Shown here piece by piece: positions 1 to 12,605 of a stretch of 64,000 nucleotides of DNA. The stretch's first letter is position 1; every line of letters starts with the position of its first letter. Source of the stretch: Ptychodera flava. Taxonomy: Eukaryota; Hemichordata; Enteropneusta; Ptychoderidae. Where the stretch lies: assembly GCF_041260155.1 (NCBI RefSeq), contig NC_091932.1, forward strand, positions 9,366,804 through 9,430,803, written 5' to 3'. Below the pieces are notes generated by a model, which was given only the letters and a program-made list of their open reading frames with translations, was not told the DNA's origin and searched no databases. Both the position numbers and the translations under genes were made by a program.

Positions 1-1046
1 TGTATTTTGAGTGAAATCAAAACTGTCTTATGTTAAACAAACAGCATGTTTGGATGTACCGTAATATTGAATGTGGCATGATTAGACTTTCTCAGATGTG
101 GTACAAATGTATCGCCAATGTTCGATGAAGGTACTCATTTGAGAATGGTTGTTCGACAGTGCTTTAAAGGCATCATTGCAGGTAATTGCGGAGAAAATAT
201 TAATCATGGTATGAACTATTACAATGCTGAGAGCTGCTGAGAGACGGCCCCTCCACAAACTCGTGGATGAGATGAAGGTGAAGTTTCCTCGGCAAGAAAT
301 ACTTGCAAGCCTTTCTTCCGCACATCTGATTATTTTCAACTTACACTCCAAATCTTGCTAAATACTTGCAAGCGTTTCAGACTTTTTGTGGACTCCATGC
401 CAAGTATACTGAACACTGGCTATCGAATAAAACGTTAAGCGTATTCGAAAATCAGTAGCTGGAAGACAAATATGGCTGTTATATATCCAGTTTTCATATG
501 AAAACAAAACAACATCAAACATGAATGTGTCATGTGCTCTAAATATAAGCTTATAAAAGCGTCGCATTTCCATCACAATCATCGATAATTGGTCACAAAC
601 GCTACCGCTGAAGTCGATAGCTTAGCTAAGAAATTCTATAGTCTGCAACAGTTGCTAACTCTTGATTTCAACTTACTGAACTTCAACTTACTCTCCCGAA
701 GGCGACGATAAAAATTAGTTTTCTGCATTTAGCTGGCGACAGTTTCTTTAACCTCTCCTAGACGATTTCTAGTAGTTCACCTAACATTTAGGTCACCATG
801 GGCGAGAGAATACAGAAGAGGGCGATGACTAATTGTTGTGACCACTGCTGTGCAGTGCTTTCACTGAACGACGTCCAATTTAAATACCGGGTCGGGCAAA
901 TGACCTCTGACGCATTGTAGCGTACCATTCCTTTGTTGTAAATCCGATGCCCATAGGTGTTGTGAAAGGGAACGCGTATGCATTCAAACAGAAGAGTGGG
1001 TTCCGGGTTGAATCTTACAAAAATTGGCCGGTTTTCTGTCAGCAAA
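1..1046. other. 5' flank of receptor gene 1
   Basis: No convincing exon is seen here; the short open frames lack domain features. The only notable point is the string ATGACCTCTGA at 900-910, which has near matches upstream of the start codons of genes 2 and 3. Confidence 0.4.
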
Positions 1047-1098
1047 ATGCTATATTTGATCGGCTTAGGTCTTCAATTGATATCACTAAGCCAGCAAG
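1047..1098 (+). CDS. Gene 1 exon 1: signal peptide
   Basis: Encodes MLYLIGLGLQLISLSQQ, a short hydrophobic leader, and ends in phase 1 at a GTAAGC donor. Genes 2 and 3 have the same kind of first exon. Confidence 0.65.
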
Positions 1099-4000
1099 GT
1101 AAGCAGACTTACTGTTTTGAGTCGAAAATACTCACCGTTATTACGGAGAAACATGTCGTTATGACAGAAAATCGATGGTTTTTTCACGCAGACGCTACCA
1201 GGAAGTGCACTCGCCGAAATAACTTGGTCATGTTCCACTACACGTACTGTTTAGGTCTACATATCAGAATTTCGTGCACGCGAAAGGTATGATTTGCCGT
1301 TAGTAGGGACGCTCGTTGTTACCGTAAGCACGAGAGGATTAATTCAGTGTGGAAAAGAACAACAAATAAAAGTGAAACTTGAGTATTTGAGGTGCGACTC
1401 AACATGTAATGTTAGACTTTTCACTATATATACGCACATATTTTACTGCAACTTTACCCTGTATTGATTCCTTTTTTGGTAAATTGTTTGATTCAGTGTT
1501 CACATAAGCTTTCCGTCGTAAATGTATTGTAGTCGGTCTAAGATATAACTCTCAAATCAATTTTATTTTTTTATCAGTTGAAGTCCGATTAACTGGTGGT
1601 CGGACGCCATTTGAAGGAAGAGTTGAAGTCAGACGAGATGGACAGAACTCATGGAGATATATGTGTGGAACTACTGCAACGGGATGGAATCTAACAGTAG
1701 CAAGGACTGTGTGTAAACAACTAGGTAAATTATGTTCGTACATCATGATAAATAAATCAACTACATAAGCTTATAAATAAAAAGAAGCATCATTTGCAAC
1801 CTTTCTTAACGATTCTTACACTGTCAGTATTAGCCTTACATTTCGAGCATAACATTGTTCCCTCTACACCTTTCTCTTCCTTTTTGTGCAATTTTTCCGA
1901 CGTAATGCTCATTACAGATATCATTCTGTTTGTGGTGCCAAAGTCATTTTCCCTACCAACTCAACGGATGTTCTCAGAAACTCTTCTGTCCCATTCTCTG
2001 TTTACACAAAAGAACTGTGTGTAACAATACTATTCTTGCTTTACTTAAAATGATACCGGTGAGGGCCGCTCGCTTAAAAATACATTTTCACATTGTCAAC
2101 ATTTTCTTTACGACAATACCTTAATATCCTTATTTGAGACGAGTTTCCTTGAACTCGAAATTCGGAAAATGGAGAAGATGTGCATTATTCGGGATGAAAA
2201 CAAGATGCACCTCTTAATTGTAGATCACTCATTATAAGCGAAGGGTAAGGAGAGATAGTATTTGTAAATATGTTGGGAGTATTCTAAATTCCTAGTTTCG
2301 AAGACAAGGTAAATTATGTTTTCATGACGCAAGAAACATCTTTTTAGTCCCCGTAAGTTTAAGATTTTGAATGTCACGGTTATTAAGGATAATAAAACAT
2401 CCTCGGTGCATCGCCAACTTATTGAAACCATCTTGACATTCAATACTGTACACTAGTAAGGGAAATTCTGTCAAAGACAGAAAAAAGTTGTCAGCATGAC
2501 GGGAAGAATTATTTGCTCGAAGAAGAAACAACTCTTTGAACTCTACGTTTGGTCATTGAAACAATAATAAATTCACATTTGTAAGGATCAATCATATCCG
2601 ACTATTGCACTCTCAGATCCGAAGCCTATCGTCAGGTCGATGACTCAAGGTTCCCCTGCTAGAAGACTTTCCTATAAAAAGTTCTTGCTATTTAAACTCT
2701 GAATTCTCTGACTTACAATTGAGTATATTTTTAAGATCAATTTAAGGTAGAATGCGCCTCCGGTTATTTGGACTCTTAAATTTTCACGATTTTTTCTGAT
2801 CTACTCTTTGTGGTGGCTCATTTTAAAGCCCTTGGTCTGAGAAAAAATTTCACCTGCACAGTTTTTTGCGAAAATCCAACATTTTATTATTCTCCACTGA
2901 GTTTACCGTGACAAAGGCTGCCACTTCGAATTTCAAATATCGGTAAATCTTCAAGTTGGATAATTCGTTTCCCTAGTACCAAAATTTGGACTGTGACTCC
3001 CATTTTTTTATTCTTAATTTTGAAAGAAAGGTTGAAAGATTTCTTGAGGCAAGTTTTAGCAAAAGTTTAAATCTTTCAATTTCGAGGCGCATACTACCTA
3101 TAGTTACTCTATCTTTGTTTGTTATATTAACAGTTGCAGTTTCTTAGTGTTATAGTGAAACTACTTGTGTATGTGTAGCTACATAAAATTGGCTTTCATA
3201 TGTTTAAATGTAATAGACATTGAAAGCTTTGCTTTGCTTTGATTTGATTTTCAGAATGATCTATAATGCAATAAAACTTACAGAGAAGCTTACAGGTTGT
3301 CGCCTATCATTTCCAGCGGAGGTATTCCTAATGTTTTTCTACCTACCACTTTATTTCGGTGCGCAGAAAATAGCCAAAGCGGCATTTAACATTTCTGTTC
3401 CCATTTTCTCAGGTTATTTCACCGTGATGTGGGAATGGTCTAACAGTGAATTTGGTAGAAGTGATCTGCAGTCTTCTGTTTGTGACGTCAGATGTCCTAT
3501 CATGTCAGAATCGTTAGAAGACTGTACCATAGATTGGGACAACAACGGACATGATTGTCAGTGTAATGACAATTACCATGTTGGAATCACGTGTTACTGT
3601 AAGTACAAACAGGGTAACATTATATTTCTGTACAAGAAACTCTTAAGATAGTTTAACATTTTACATCAAAAGTGATGACTTCGTATTTACCCCGACGGGC
3701 TACCATCATAAGTTTCATAGTCGATGACGACTTTATCAAACACTTATTACTCGCTCAAGATTGCAGCTATGAGTAGAGTTACTGTATTACCTCAACGTCT
3801 ATGATCGAATATGTCATCCTTTACGCAGTTTGTTAAGTAAAGCGCATAAGTTACCCACCACTAATTTTCAATTTATGTGAAGGTCCATGATTATCTATAG
3901 GGAGACGGGTATGACAAAGATAAGTCACCGCAACACCCCTCCCTTTTCTGAATGAAAGTTAAAGTTTAATATATAATCCGATGACAAAATCGCAGTTTGA

Positions 4001-7000
4001 ACTACTCCAAAACACGATAAAAATAGGTCGTTGGAAATTTACACTGCTGAGTGCTGATACATCCTTGATAAACGTATCTGTCAAAACAAAAACTGAGAAC
4101 TTAATGAATATCACGACCATACACTGTTTCCCTAGTGTAAAAGTGACACAGTTCGTGAAGTTTTGCAAACGATAATCTAACAAACAGAACCTTAACATTC
4201 CCCACAAAAACGATATGCTTTTCTTCAGTCGTGTGTTTGTCTTAATAATCCTGTGTTAATTTTGTGTGAAGCATAAGAGAACTTGTGTTAATTTTGTATG
4301 AAGCATAAGAGAACTCATCATCCATGAAATCAACAACTTATTGTCAATTTTTATTCAGATCCTGGATTTCTTGGTCGATACAAGGAAAATTATAGCAGAA
4401 TATTTCCTGTGACTACGCCACGGCTAATTCCTAAAAATGTTTGTAACAATACAAGGATGCATCGGAGCATGTCGGGATAGAGGAAAGACAGTAGCCGTCC
4501 TCCAAAGTGCAGACCAGTGTTTCTGTGGCGATGACTCTGTTGATTACTGGCGTTATGAAGAGGCTATTCCAGGATTACCAATTGTACTGCCTGACGCACA
4601 GATGTGCAATACAACACACAGCAGTGTCCTGGTGATAATGGACATCGCCATACATACAAGGCTGTGGAGGAGATTGGCAATTCGATGTTTATAACAGTAC
4701 GTCAATAACTTTATTGTCACGCCTATTGTAGATAGTGTTGTGAACATTCTTGTTAAGTGACTTACTTGTAAAGTGACTTACTCGAAGGAAAAAAGTCCAT
4801 GGTACGGACAAAATAATTATGCCAGATGCCTTAATACAACAAAGGAGACATTACTTGATTATTCACTACTCTATTCAAATGCAAATTGTCACAAGTATTT
4901 TGCATTCTTATTATGCTTATATTATTTTACAAAGAGGCAGGCGTAACTGTCTGGCCTTTCTCTATCACCACGTGTATGCCTCGTTGATGGTAGAAAAGGA
5001 TACAAATCTATGAAGTGCCTATGAGGTGTTGTTGTAGTGGTGTAGATATACTCAGTAAGATAAGAAAATGATTTATTATAAATACTCGCCTGTTTCCAAA
5101 ATGCGTCTCCTTTACAGATTTGGTTCTTGAAACGATGTCATGGTTTTCTAGTTGTACATTGGATTTTAATACCCTGCCAACAAAACACTTGAAAGAGAGT
5201 GCATTAAGAGTTTTCTAGTTCATGTTTATCTCTCTTTTCATGTTATTGATGCCTCACCATTACATAGACTATGTAGTATGGTTAAACAGTGGTTTGAATG
5301 ATTTTTATGGAAATTGGTAATCGGGTATGATAACGTTTGCTGTCTGTCTTTCACAGCGTCTTTCGGTGCCTGTGGCGGTGACTACACTGATTCCAGTGGA
5401 TACATATATTCACCAAATTTCCCCGGTAACTATATCAACGAACAATCGTGTACTTGGACAATAACAGTGGATCCTGGATACATAGTAAAGCTAACCACTC
5501 TTATGCTGAGATTACAAGACAATGACATGGTGATTGTGAAGGATGGGATAGAAGACCATAGCTCTACTATCAGTACTTTTACTGGTTATTTACTACCACA
5601 GCCATTATACAGTTCATCAATACTCTTCGTATTGAGATGATGACCGACGATGAGGACAATGATCTTGGATTTGTTTCACAGTATGAAGGTATGTTTGATG
5701 GAACGAAGTAATGATGAAAGTCATCCTATGGTGCCTTTGTGGATATAGAAGGTGCAGGAATTGGCAAAATGTTATATAGCGCCATGCGGAGTTCAGTTTT
5801 GGAAACAGTAATTTCTGCTCGCCTTGTAATTTCGCATTTCAGGTGAAAATATATTGTATGTACTATGAATGCTAAGGTAATGCAACACCTACAAAGTGAA
5901 TATATATTTAACTCTAATTTCTATCTTTCCTTACATTTACAAGTCCGCAATAGAACAGTTTACAAGTAGTTCTGTACTCACTGAGTTACCCTCTAATTTG
6001 TTTTTTTAAAATATGTATTTTATCGCTTTCACCTTGGAGTCACAGTTTAAACTGTAAAGTATTTTTGAGTGTCACTGAGTATGTCCGATATCTTTGCTAA
6101 TTAACTTGAGCTATACTAAATTGTAGATTGTAATTTTACCGCGATAACGGAATCTTGGTAAAATGTATTTATATATTTATTCCCTAGCCTCGGTGTCATC
6201 AACCGCGCAGACATCTACCCTACAATTATCTACATCATCATCGAGGTCAAGTGTATGGTCAACTGTAAACGAAAATACACCTACACAGATGACTGTGACT
6301 TCAACGCAGGCAAAGTCGGCTATTTCCGTGGAAACGGAATACGGCATCACGACGTCACGGTCAACTATGAAGATTGTGCCAACGCACTTCGCAAGTACGT
6401 TATCTGAAGGCATCCTACCCCAGGGCAACACTAGCGACGGTAAATGCTTTAGATTTGATTGGAAATTGGTTGCGGTTGAGTTCACGTTTTTAGAAATAAG
6501 TTACCGATATTGTTTGTTAACATCAATTTGTGAGAAATGATAATCATGCAGTAGCGTTTACCTGGAAATAAATGTTGAACGTGGTTACTGTGAACTATCA
6601 AGTTAACAATAAAGTGCAGGAGACAATATTTTAGATTACGTGATAAACATTGTAATCCGTACCATTCCATATCATTATTGACTTATTGTTTATTCTGATT
6701 TGTAGAAAATTCTTAAAGTAACAGTCAATTTTCTGATTGGAGAAGACAAGTACAAGTATAGTTGGGACAGGTTTCAGGGAAAAAATGGCAGTGGTGTAAA
6801 CACCATCATTCTTCTGTCCTTACTGTGTGTGATGATGACACGAATTATCTTCACTTTACACGCAAGACATGATATGTTATGAATGGGATAAAGTCCGAAT
6901 GATTATAAAGTCCGACCGAAATGTAATATGTCAAGGCTGCAGGCCTTGTCACTTTATGGTAGAGTCAGACTTTACACATTAAAAGCAGAACGTTATTATT

Positions 7001-9982
7001 GGTTTATTCGACTAAAAGATTTACCTGATAGTCACATTAGATTTTGGTTTTTAACTACAACGATACGTTTGTAAAGTCGACATTTTCACGACTTTTTGTC
7101 ACAATCCCCATTCGCTTGACTCTTATATGCAATATAATATCCAATATTCAAGGAACACAACAACTGATTTAACATATTTTTAACAAAGTCTCTGTCCAAA
7201 TTTGTTCGTGCATTGAGGTCATGTTTTGAATATGTAAATGTAACATATCTTTAGAGAACAGAACTAACAGAATCAAAGCCCTAGAACCTGCGACTTTGTC
7301 AATGGACAATTCGAAGGGCCCTAGAATTAAGCGTTGTGATTGAAAGATTCCCACGTGCGTGGTAGATATTTATTATACTATTAGACCCAATTTTCTTCGA
7401 TTAGGCCTAATCGTTAAGGAAGTTAAGTGAAATTCAGGAAGCCAATCTTGCTAGTTCAGCCACAACCCTATGGTATCACAATTTTACAGGCAATGGATGT
7501 ACATGTATAAACAACGATTTACAACTAGTGTGAGAGCAGAAAGAGATTAAGGTAGCTAAATACCTTTTAGCCACTTTCAGATTTTTATTTTTTTCTCGAT
7601 TAAACACGTCCCAAACCCAAATAAAGTATACATTTTCTAAAAGCCCTGATATAGAGCTATCCGACCGAGCACAGTACACGGTCATTATTTTCATAAGAGT
7701 CACGTGACAAGCGTTTTGCTGAACTTCCAAAAACAGGTTTTTCCCGCCTTACGCAAACACGCTGCAAGATTTCCGGTTGAAATTTCATCATTGACAAGCC
7801 TTGACAATATCCTTCAAAACCGTGTCTGCGATTTTTTCCCGGAGGCTCCATTCAAATTATATGGCGTGATAATTAAAATTCCTTGAAAAGCACCTTCATC
7901 TAACACCTTTAAGAGCGCATTTAAAGAAAACAAAGGCATATAAAAAAATCCCAGACACGGTTTTGAAGGATATTGTCAAGGCTTGTCAATGAAGAAATTC
8001 CAACAGGAAATCTTGCAGCGTCTTTGCATAAGGCGGGAAAAACCCGTTTTTAGTAAAACGCTTGTCACGTGACTCTTATGCAAATAATGACCGTGTACCG
8101 TGCTTGGTCGGATAGCTCTATATCAGGGCTTTCAGAAAATGTATACTTTATTGGGGTTTGGGACGTGTTCAATTGAGAAAAAAAAAAAAATCTGAAAGTG
8201 TCTAAAAGGTATATAGCTACCTTAAATCACACAAATGTTTTGTCATATGACTAAGTCAATCTCCATTTTCTAAAAATTAACGTGAAGTCGACAGCCTGCA
8301 GCGTAAGCTTATATTTCTTAAATAAAAAGGCACAGGTCATCCCGAACAACGTGATTCAAGTCTGCTTGGTGACTACCTAAATCATGGGCCATGATAAAGC
8401 TTAGGTTATTCATCAGTTAACTGATGACATAACAGCCTTCCTTTCTGCTTTTCAAGAGATTATGACTACACACAAGCAGAGAATACATCGATTTAAAAGA
8501 CTGTTTCATAAAATACTAACAGGGAATCTTGTCCCCGCCGTTTACTCTAACTGACAACGACTTCTAAGCCAATATATGCAAGATTTTAATTTTCTTTAAG
8601 ATTCTTCGGTAACTCTTGGTGACGCTCAAACGTTGTAAGTGGTTACCATTGTATATACACTCGTATAGGAAAAGGTAGATAAACTTACTATATTTTCTCA
8701 CTTTAAAGTTTTTGATGCATCCATTTTATTTCGGCTTTAATCGTGTCACCGATGTATTCGGTACGCTACGTTAAATTCTACATTCATGTATAGGCACAGG
8801 TAGTTGTTGTTCCAACAACCAGCATTTAATACAGCTTATCTCATCATAATACGGCCATATTGCATCGTTTCAGATATGTATATGTTCATTGGTATAGGTG
8901 GCGCGATGATCATTTTGTTGGCACTCTTTCTGGTGGTTGTAATCGTCGTATTCCTGAGGAGAAAACAGGGGTAAGATTTATTTCTGCCATCGATTGATGT
9001 TATTATCAATGTTTATATCAGTTTCTATTAATAAAAAAGGGCAACCTATCATCTGCAATAGATGAGGTTAAGCGCATACTAGCAATAAAAATTACAGTTT
9101 ACACTTGTCGCAGTGTTTCTTTGTGCTTGGAAATTTTAGCTCATAACTGTTTTATATTATCATTTATGGTTATGTACACTATTCAGAATTTGGAAAATAG
9201 TTGTGTGTATTTCCTTGTGTTATACACGTCAGTCTAGGATTATTCATGATTTGAACACTTCTTTGTCTAATTTCAGAACGAAGAAACAGAAATCTGAAGA
9301 AAACAGGCTGACACATATACCGGACTTAATTCGAAAAAGTGATTCCCCTGAAAGCGTTAATCCAGACGTAACACCCACGTCGCGCGAATCGGACGCACAT
9401 ACGGCATTTATAAACAGATCTTACAGACCAGAATCCGTTGCGCCAAATCGCGAGTCAATCGGCGAAGATGACCGTCACAGAATAGACGAGACACTGACTG
9501 GGGGTCTCACAGCAGATTATGAGTTACTTGGTCCAGTCAATGACAAGGAACCCGTGCACCCACAGTCGATTGACAAGACGCCTTCTCAGCTTGATGACTC
9601 CTATTCTCAGGTAGACATACACAAGAAAAGAGGTAACATAAATAGTACATATGAGTGGGAAAGTGAAACTGAATCCCAGGCTGGACTAACGGACAGACAA
9701 AACACGAATGAAGATATGCAGACGACAGAAGATGCCCCAGTCGATGATAGAGAGAGTGAAGACGTCCCGGCTGTACCTGAGAGGAGCCAGTTACGATTGG
9801 AAGACAGTGATGACGTTGGACAAATGTATGCACAAGTTGATAAATCAAAAAAGAAAGGAAGAACCAATGAGACAGGGTTCGTCGATAGTGTGTTGTACGA
9901 ATCCATGTCAGACATTGAACCGTCACAACGTGAAGGTTTTGTCGATAATATCATATATGAGTCCGCGAGTAATAGGGTGTAA
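1047..9982 (+). CDS. Receptor gene 1: SRCR-(WSC-CUB)-stalk-TM-tyrosine tail, with WSC and CUB exons out of frame
   Basis: Eight exons are recognised: 1047-1098, 1578-1724, 3413-3598, 4359-4696, 5357-5688, 6188-6439, 8874-8970 and 9277-9982. They match gene 2 exon for exon and all have GT-AG borders. The design is a type I membrane receptor. The SRCR, stalk, transmembrane and tail exons are open. The WSC exon (338 nt against 336 in gene 2) carries one +1 and two -1 shifts plus an in-frame +3, and reads into TAG at 4478. The CUB exon (332 against 333 nt) carries a -1 shift near 5614. Joined in full, the coding length is 2110 nt, which is not a multiple of three. The junctions around WSC and CUB are all phase 1, so omitting both exons restores an open frame of 479 residues. 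It could be a decaying gene, a gene that now makes only a short SRCR receptor, or an assembly with indel errors. An upstream in-frame ATG at 978 exists, but the ATG at 1047 gives the better signal peptide. Confidence 0.75.
1578..1724 (+). CDS. Gene 1 exon 2: SRCR domain, N-terminal half
   Basis: Follows a TTATCAG acceptor, phase 1 to phase 1, 147 nt. It carries the SRCR opening (VEVRLTGG, EGRVEVRRDG, WRYMCG) and the VCKQLG block, with two cysteines. Nucleotide identity with gene 3 is visibly higher than with gene 2. Confidence 0.88.
3413..3598 (+). CDS. Gene 1 exon 3: SRCR domain, C-terminal half
   Basis: 186 nt, phase 1 on both sides. It holds the SVCDVRC, LEDC, HDCQC and VGITC blocks, that is four canonical SRCR cysteines plus two extra ones. 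About six bases differ from gene 3 over the whole exon. Confidence 0.88.
4252..4315. repeat. 32-bp tandem repeat, two units
   Basis: Two adjacent 32-base units beginning TGTGTTAATTTTG differ at one base. The matching intron of gene 2 has only one related unit, so this is a local duplication. Confidence 0.85.
4359..4696 (+). pseudogene. Gene 1 exon 4: frame-broken WSC domain
   Basis: Starts with PGFLGRYK and keeps the GCIGACRDRGKT and CFCGDD blocks, but in different frames. Relative to gene 2 it has a +1 near 4430, an in-frame +3 near 4593 and two -1 shifts near 4606 and 4636. Splice sites are intact (TTATTCAG acceptor, GTACGT donor). Confidence 0.8.
5357..5688 (+). pseudogene. Gene 1 exon 5: frame-broken CUB domain
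   Basis: Encodes a CUB opening (ACGGDY, YIYSPNFPGNY, SCTWTI) and the central VKLTTLMLRLQDND block. It loses one base against gene 2 near 5614, so the last quarter (IEMxTDD, NDLGFV) is in another frame. Splice sites are kept. Confidence 0.8.
6188..6439 (+). CDS. Gene 1 exon 6: Ser/Thr-rich stalk
   Basis: 84 codons, phase 1 to phase 1, rich in Ser and Thr, as expected for an O-glycosylated stalk. It keeps the SSTA, STVNENTPTQ and QGNTSD blocks of gene 2. Confidence 0.75.
7551..8221. mobile_element. 671-bp foldback DNA transposon in TTAA
   Basis: Two inverted arms of roughly 300 bases surround a short loop. The ends read GGTAGCTA and TAGCTACC, and TTAA flanks both sides (7547-7550 and 8222-8225). 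No transposase is present. TTAA target duplication is a property of the piggyBac and Kolobok superfamilies. Gene 2 lacks the element at the matching intron site, so it inserted after the genes split. Confidence 0.85.
8874..8970 (+). CDS. Gene 1 exon 7: transmembrane segment
   Basis: A 97-nt exon that enters in phase 1 and leaves in phase 2. It encodes one hydrophobic helix (IGIGGAMIILLALFLVVVIV) followed by a basic stop-transfer cluster, FLRRKQ. The gene 2 exon has the same length. Confidence 0.88.
9277..9982 (+). CDS. Gene 1 exon 8: cytoplasmic tail with tyrosine motifs
   Basis: A long open terminal exon (about 235 residues) that is acidic and Ser-rich. Tyrosine sites include YELL, YSQV, YAQV and YESM; YESM has the YxxM form that binds PI3-kinase p85 in known receptors. 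The C-terminal third (MYAQVDKSKKKG, NETG, FVDN) is nearly identical to gene 2. This exon is open although the WSC and CUB exons are not. Confidence 0.85.
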
Positions 9983-10044
9983 AGATTTGAGTTGTGAAAG
10001 CAGCATGATCAGGTTACATTTGATTATTACGTAAGATTGCTTAC

Positions 10045-10050
10045 AATAAA
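10045..10050 (+). promoter_or_regulatory. Poly(A) signal of gene 1
   Basis: AATAAA lies about 63 bases after the gene 1 stop codon. Confidence 0.5.
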
Positions 10051-12572
10051 AATTATGAGTTAGTTCAGCTCTTTATAAACGGTAATCTCGATCTCTCCGA
10101 CTAAATACTGTAAAATGTAAATGAAGGGATTAGAACATGTATGCACCTCGGGTGACCGATTTTGTGAATCTCAATAATTTAATGACTCTGATCTATTGCT
10201 AGCATGTACTCATTTTGAAACATGTTGGTTAATTGAAGTTCTTTACATACTGTTCTTTGTGAGAAAACCCACCATTTAGTGTAGTCACATGAACAGCCTT
10301 CGTTTTAAATTTTAAGGCTGTTAAATATTTGGTAATTTGTTTCTCTTGCTTCAAAGGTTGAATGGTGTTCCTTGATTTTTATTCTTGATTTTAAATAGAA
10401 CATTTAAGTTTTCCTTAAGGATAGTTGTAACAAAATTTTAAGTATTTCACTTTCGATGTGCGTACTGCCCTGAGGGCAACTGACATCTTAAAATTATTCG
10501 TCATTAGAGATGAATTCAAGTTTTGCTTGTCTGTCTTTTAAAGTCTCTTGTCCATCCGTGGTAATATTGGAATATTAGTCTGTGGTTCGATTAACAAATA
10601 TTTCTTTTAATCTTCGTCCTGCAATGTGAGTTGTTATTTACGAGTAAATATGCTGAGTTAAATATTTTGTGATATTCAGACACATCAAATAAGTAAATAT
10701 GTTACCAGTTCTTTTGATAATGCACAATTTATACAGTGACTAGCCATTCAGATAAGAAACTGTTCTGTAGATTTTGAGGTATTTGTTTGTATATGTTCCA
10801 GACGATTTTCCAGTTACAATCCATGCACTCATATTTTTTATTGTTCTGTGTTAAAACGTTCCGCTTGTAATCTAGATACATTTTACCCTTTCTTAACAAA
10901 TTACTCATGAGGTGTATAGATTTCTGTGAGCCGGTAAAATAATATTGTTTTCGAAGGTGGTTTTTCATTACTTTAGGACAGTATGCAAATAAATCGGCCA
11001 TTTACACTGAATTCTAAACAGTTTAAAAGAGACGATGTATTTTCATGTAACAAAGTTTAGGTATCATTTTAAATATTAGTTTTATTTTCATTAAACAAAG
11101 ATTTAAGATTTCCAATGATGACAGTATTTTTAACTAAATGTCATTCAAAATATTCCGGCAGCTGAATTGCTCTGCAATATTAATCGTCTCTTGTTAATTA
11201 TTAAGAATTGTAGTCTGAAAATTTTATCTGATAAACAGCAAGATACATTTACATTAAATTTCATGTAAATAAAATAGAACCACCAGATTCATTGTTTTGA
11301 ATTGTACATAAATTTTTATTATAGGTTATTGTATTCTGTCAAAAATGTTTTCATGAAGTCATGAATTTATTTAATGCTGTTAGATTTTGCACTGTTATGC
11401 TAACTTTACTGATTATGAATGTGAAGAAAAAAGCAACTCGGAGTATTTTTATACAGACGTTTACTTTACAAAAATGTAAGAATTAGACCACAAATTTTGT
11501 CATGAAATCAAGCATCAGTCTTTTAAAATTTGCCATACATGGGTGCCATGGATGTTGCACTAATTGAGTGTATGGGAGTTTTCCGAGGAAACGACACCGT
11601 TGACTGCCTTAAAGTGTCATCGTACCCTACAAGCTTGGGGACGGTCTTCGAAATGCTGTGATAGTAATTCATTTTTAAGTAATTTCGCGTACTTTGCCTT
11701 TAGCAGAACATGATTGTACTGAGATTCATCGAAAATATCTCTTACAGAATATTATATCTAGAGGCGAGAATATTTGAATAAAATAAAAAAACTCATATAC
11801 CTGTGATATTGTACCTCAATTAACATTGGAAACATTAAGAAGGTCAATATGACTTCCACTTACATGATGTTATGTATGATTGATTTTCAATTCAAATGCA
11901 GATACTAGACCTCTTTGATTCAAAACGGTTACAATTTGTTGCCACATTGGTAACCGTATCAATCTATTTGGCGTCAACTGGGTCTTTTGCCGTCCTAACG
12001 CGTTAGCACACAAAATCGGCCAGATCTAAAATTTGCGTTGGCTGTAAACAAGCCATTGAGACTCGACATAAACTAGCCCGGTCGAATGCCGACCCAGTGT
12101 GTTCGCATTGTTTTTATTTTAACAAAAACCATATCCCAATCATCATCTTATCTCCGTAACGTAAACATTGTATTTTAGATCTCTAATCCTTCATCAAGCA
12201 ATCATTACATTGCTTTATTTAAAGGACATTTTTTCTCTGTATGGAAAGATTGAAAGAGGCTTTGTCTTGGTCGACTGTATTGCTCAGTGCTTTCAGTAAT
12301 GGGATTCTCTTTGGTAGAATTCAATGATTCATTTGTAGTTTGAGCAATTTTATTCAGTTGAAATGAAGTGTATGAAGATTGTTTCTAATTTAGCATTAAC
12401 ACATTGAATACCGATTACGGGAATACAAAACCACTTAGATCACAGCACGTTTTTTCAGAGAGTTGTATAAATTTGTCAGGACACTAGTAGACAGACCAGA
12501 ACATTAAGTAAGTAAAACGAGGAAGCCTTAATGTTACGCCCCTAGCTTAAGTTGCCATGGCCAAAAAACAAC

Positions 12573-12605
<33 letters not shown>

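Larger units (their letters stand above)
1099..8873 (+). other. Introns 1-6 of gene 1
   Basis: The introns are 1099-1577, 1725-3412, 3599-4358, 4697-5356, 5689-6187 and 6440-8873. Much of introns 2-6 aligns by eye with the matching introns of gene 2, so the duplication copied whole genomic units. Apart from a 32-bp tandem repeat in intron 3 and the foldback element in intron 6, nothing else is recognised. Confidence 0.6.

Noticed and set aside
3220-3412. Open reading upstream of gene 1 exon 3
   Set aside because: It is intron read-through into the exon; a good TTTTCTCAG acceptor at 3412 and the exon borders of genes 2 and 3 mark the real start.
4359-5688. Gene 1 as a fully functional three-domain receptor
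   Set aside because: The WSC and CUB exons do not keep frame in the given sequence, and no set of standard splice sites within them restores it.
10729-11001. 90-codon open frame on the minus strand
   Set aside because: The homologous flank of gene 2 (about 30840-31130) does not keep it open, and it has no domain or splice context.
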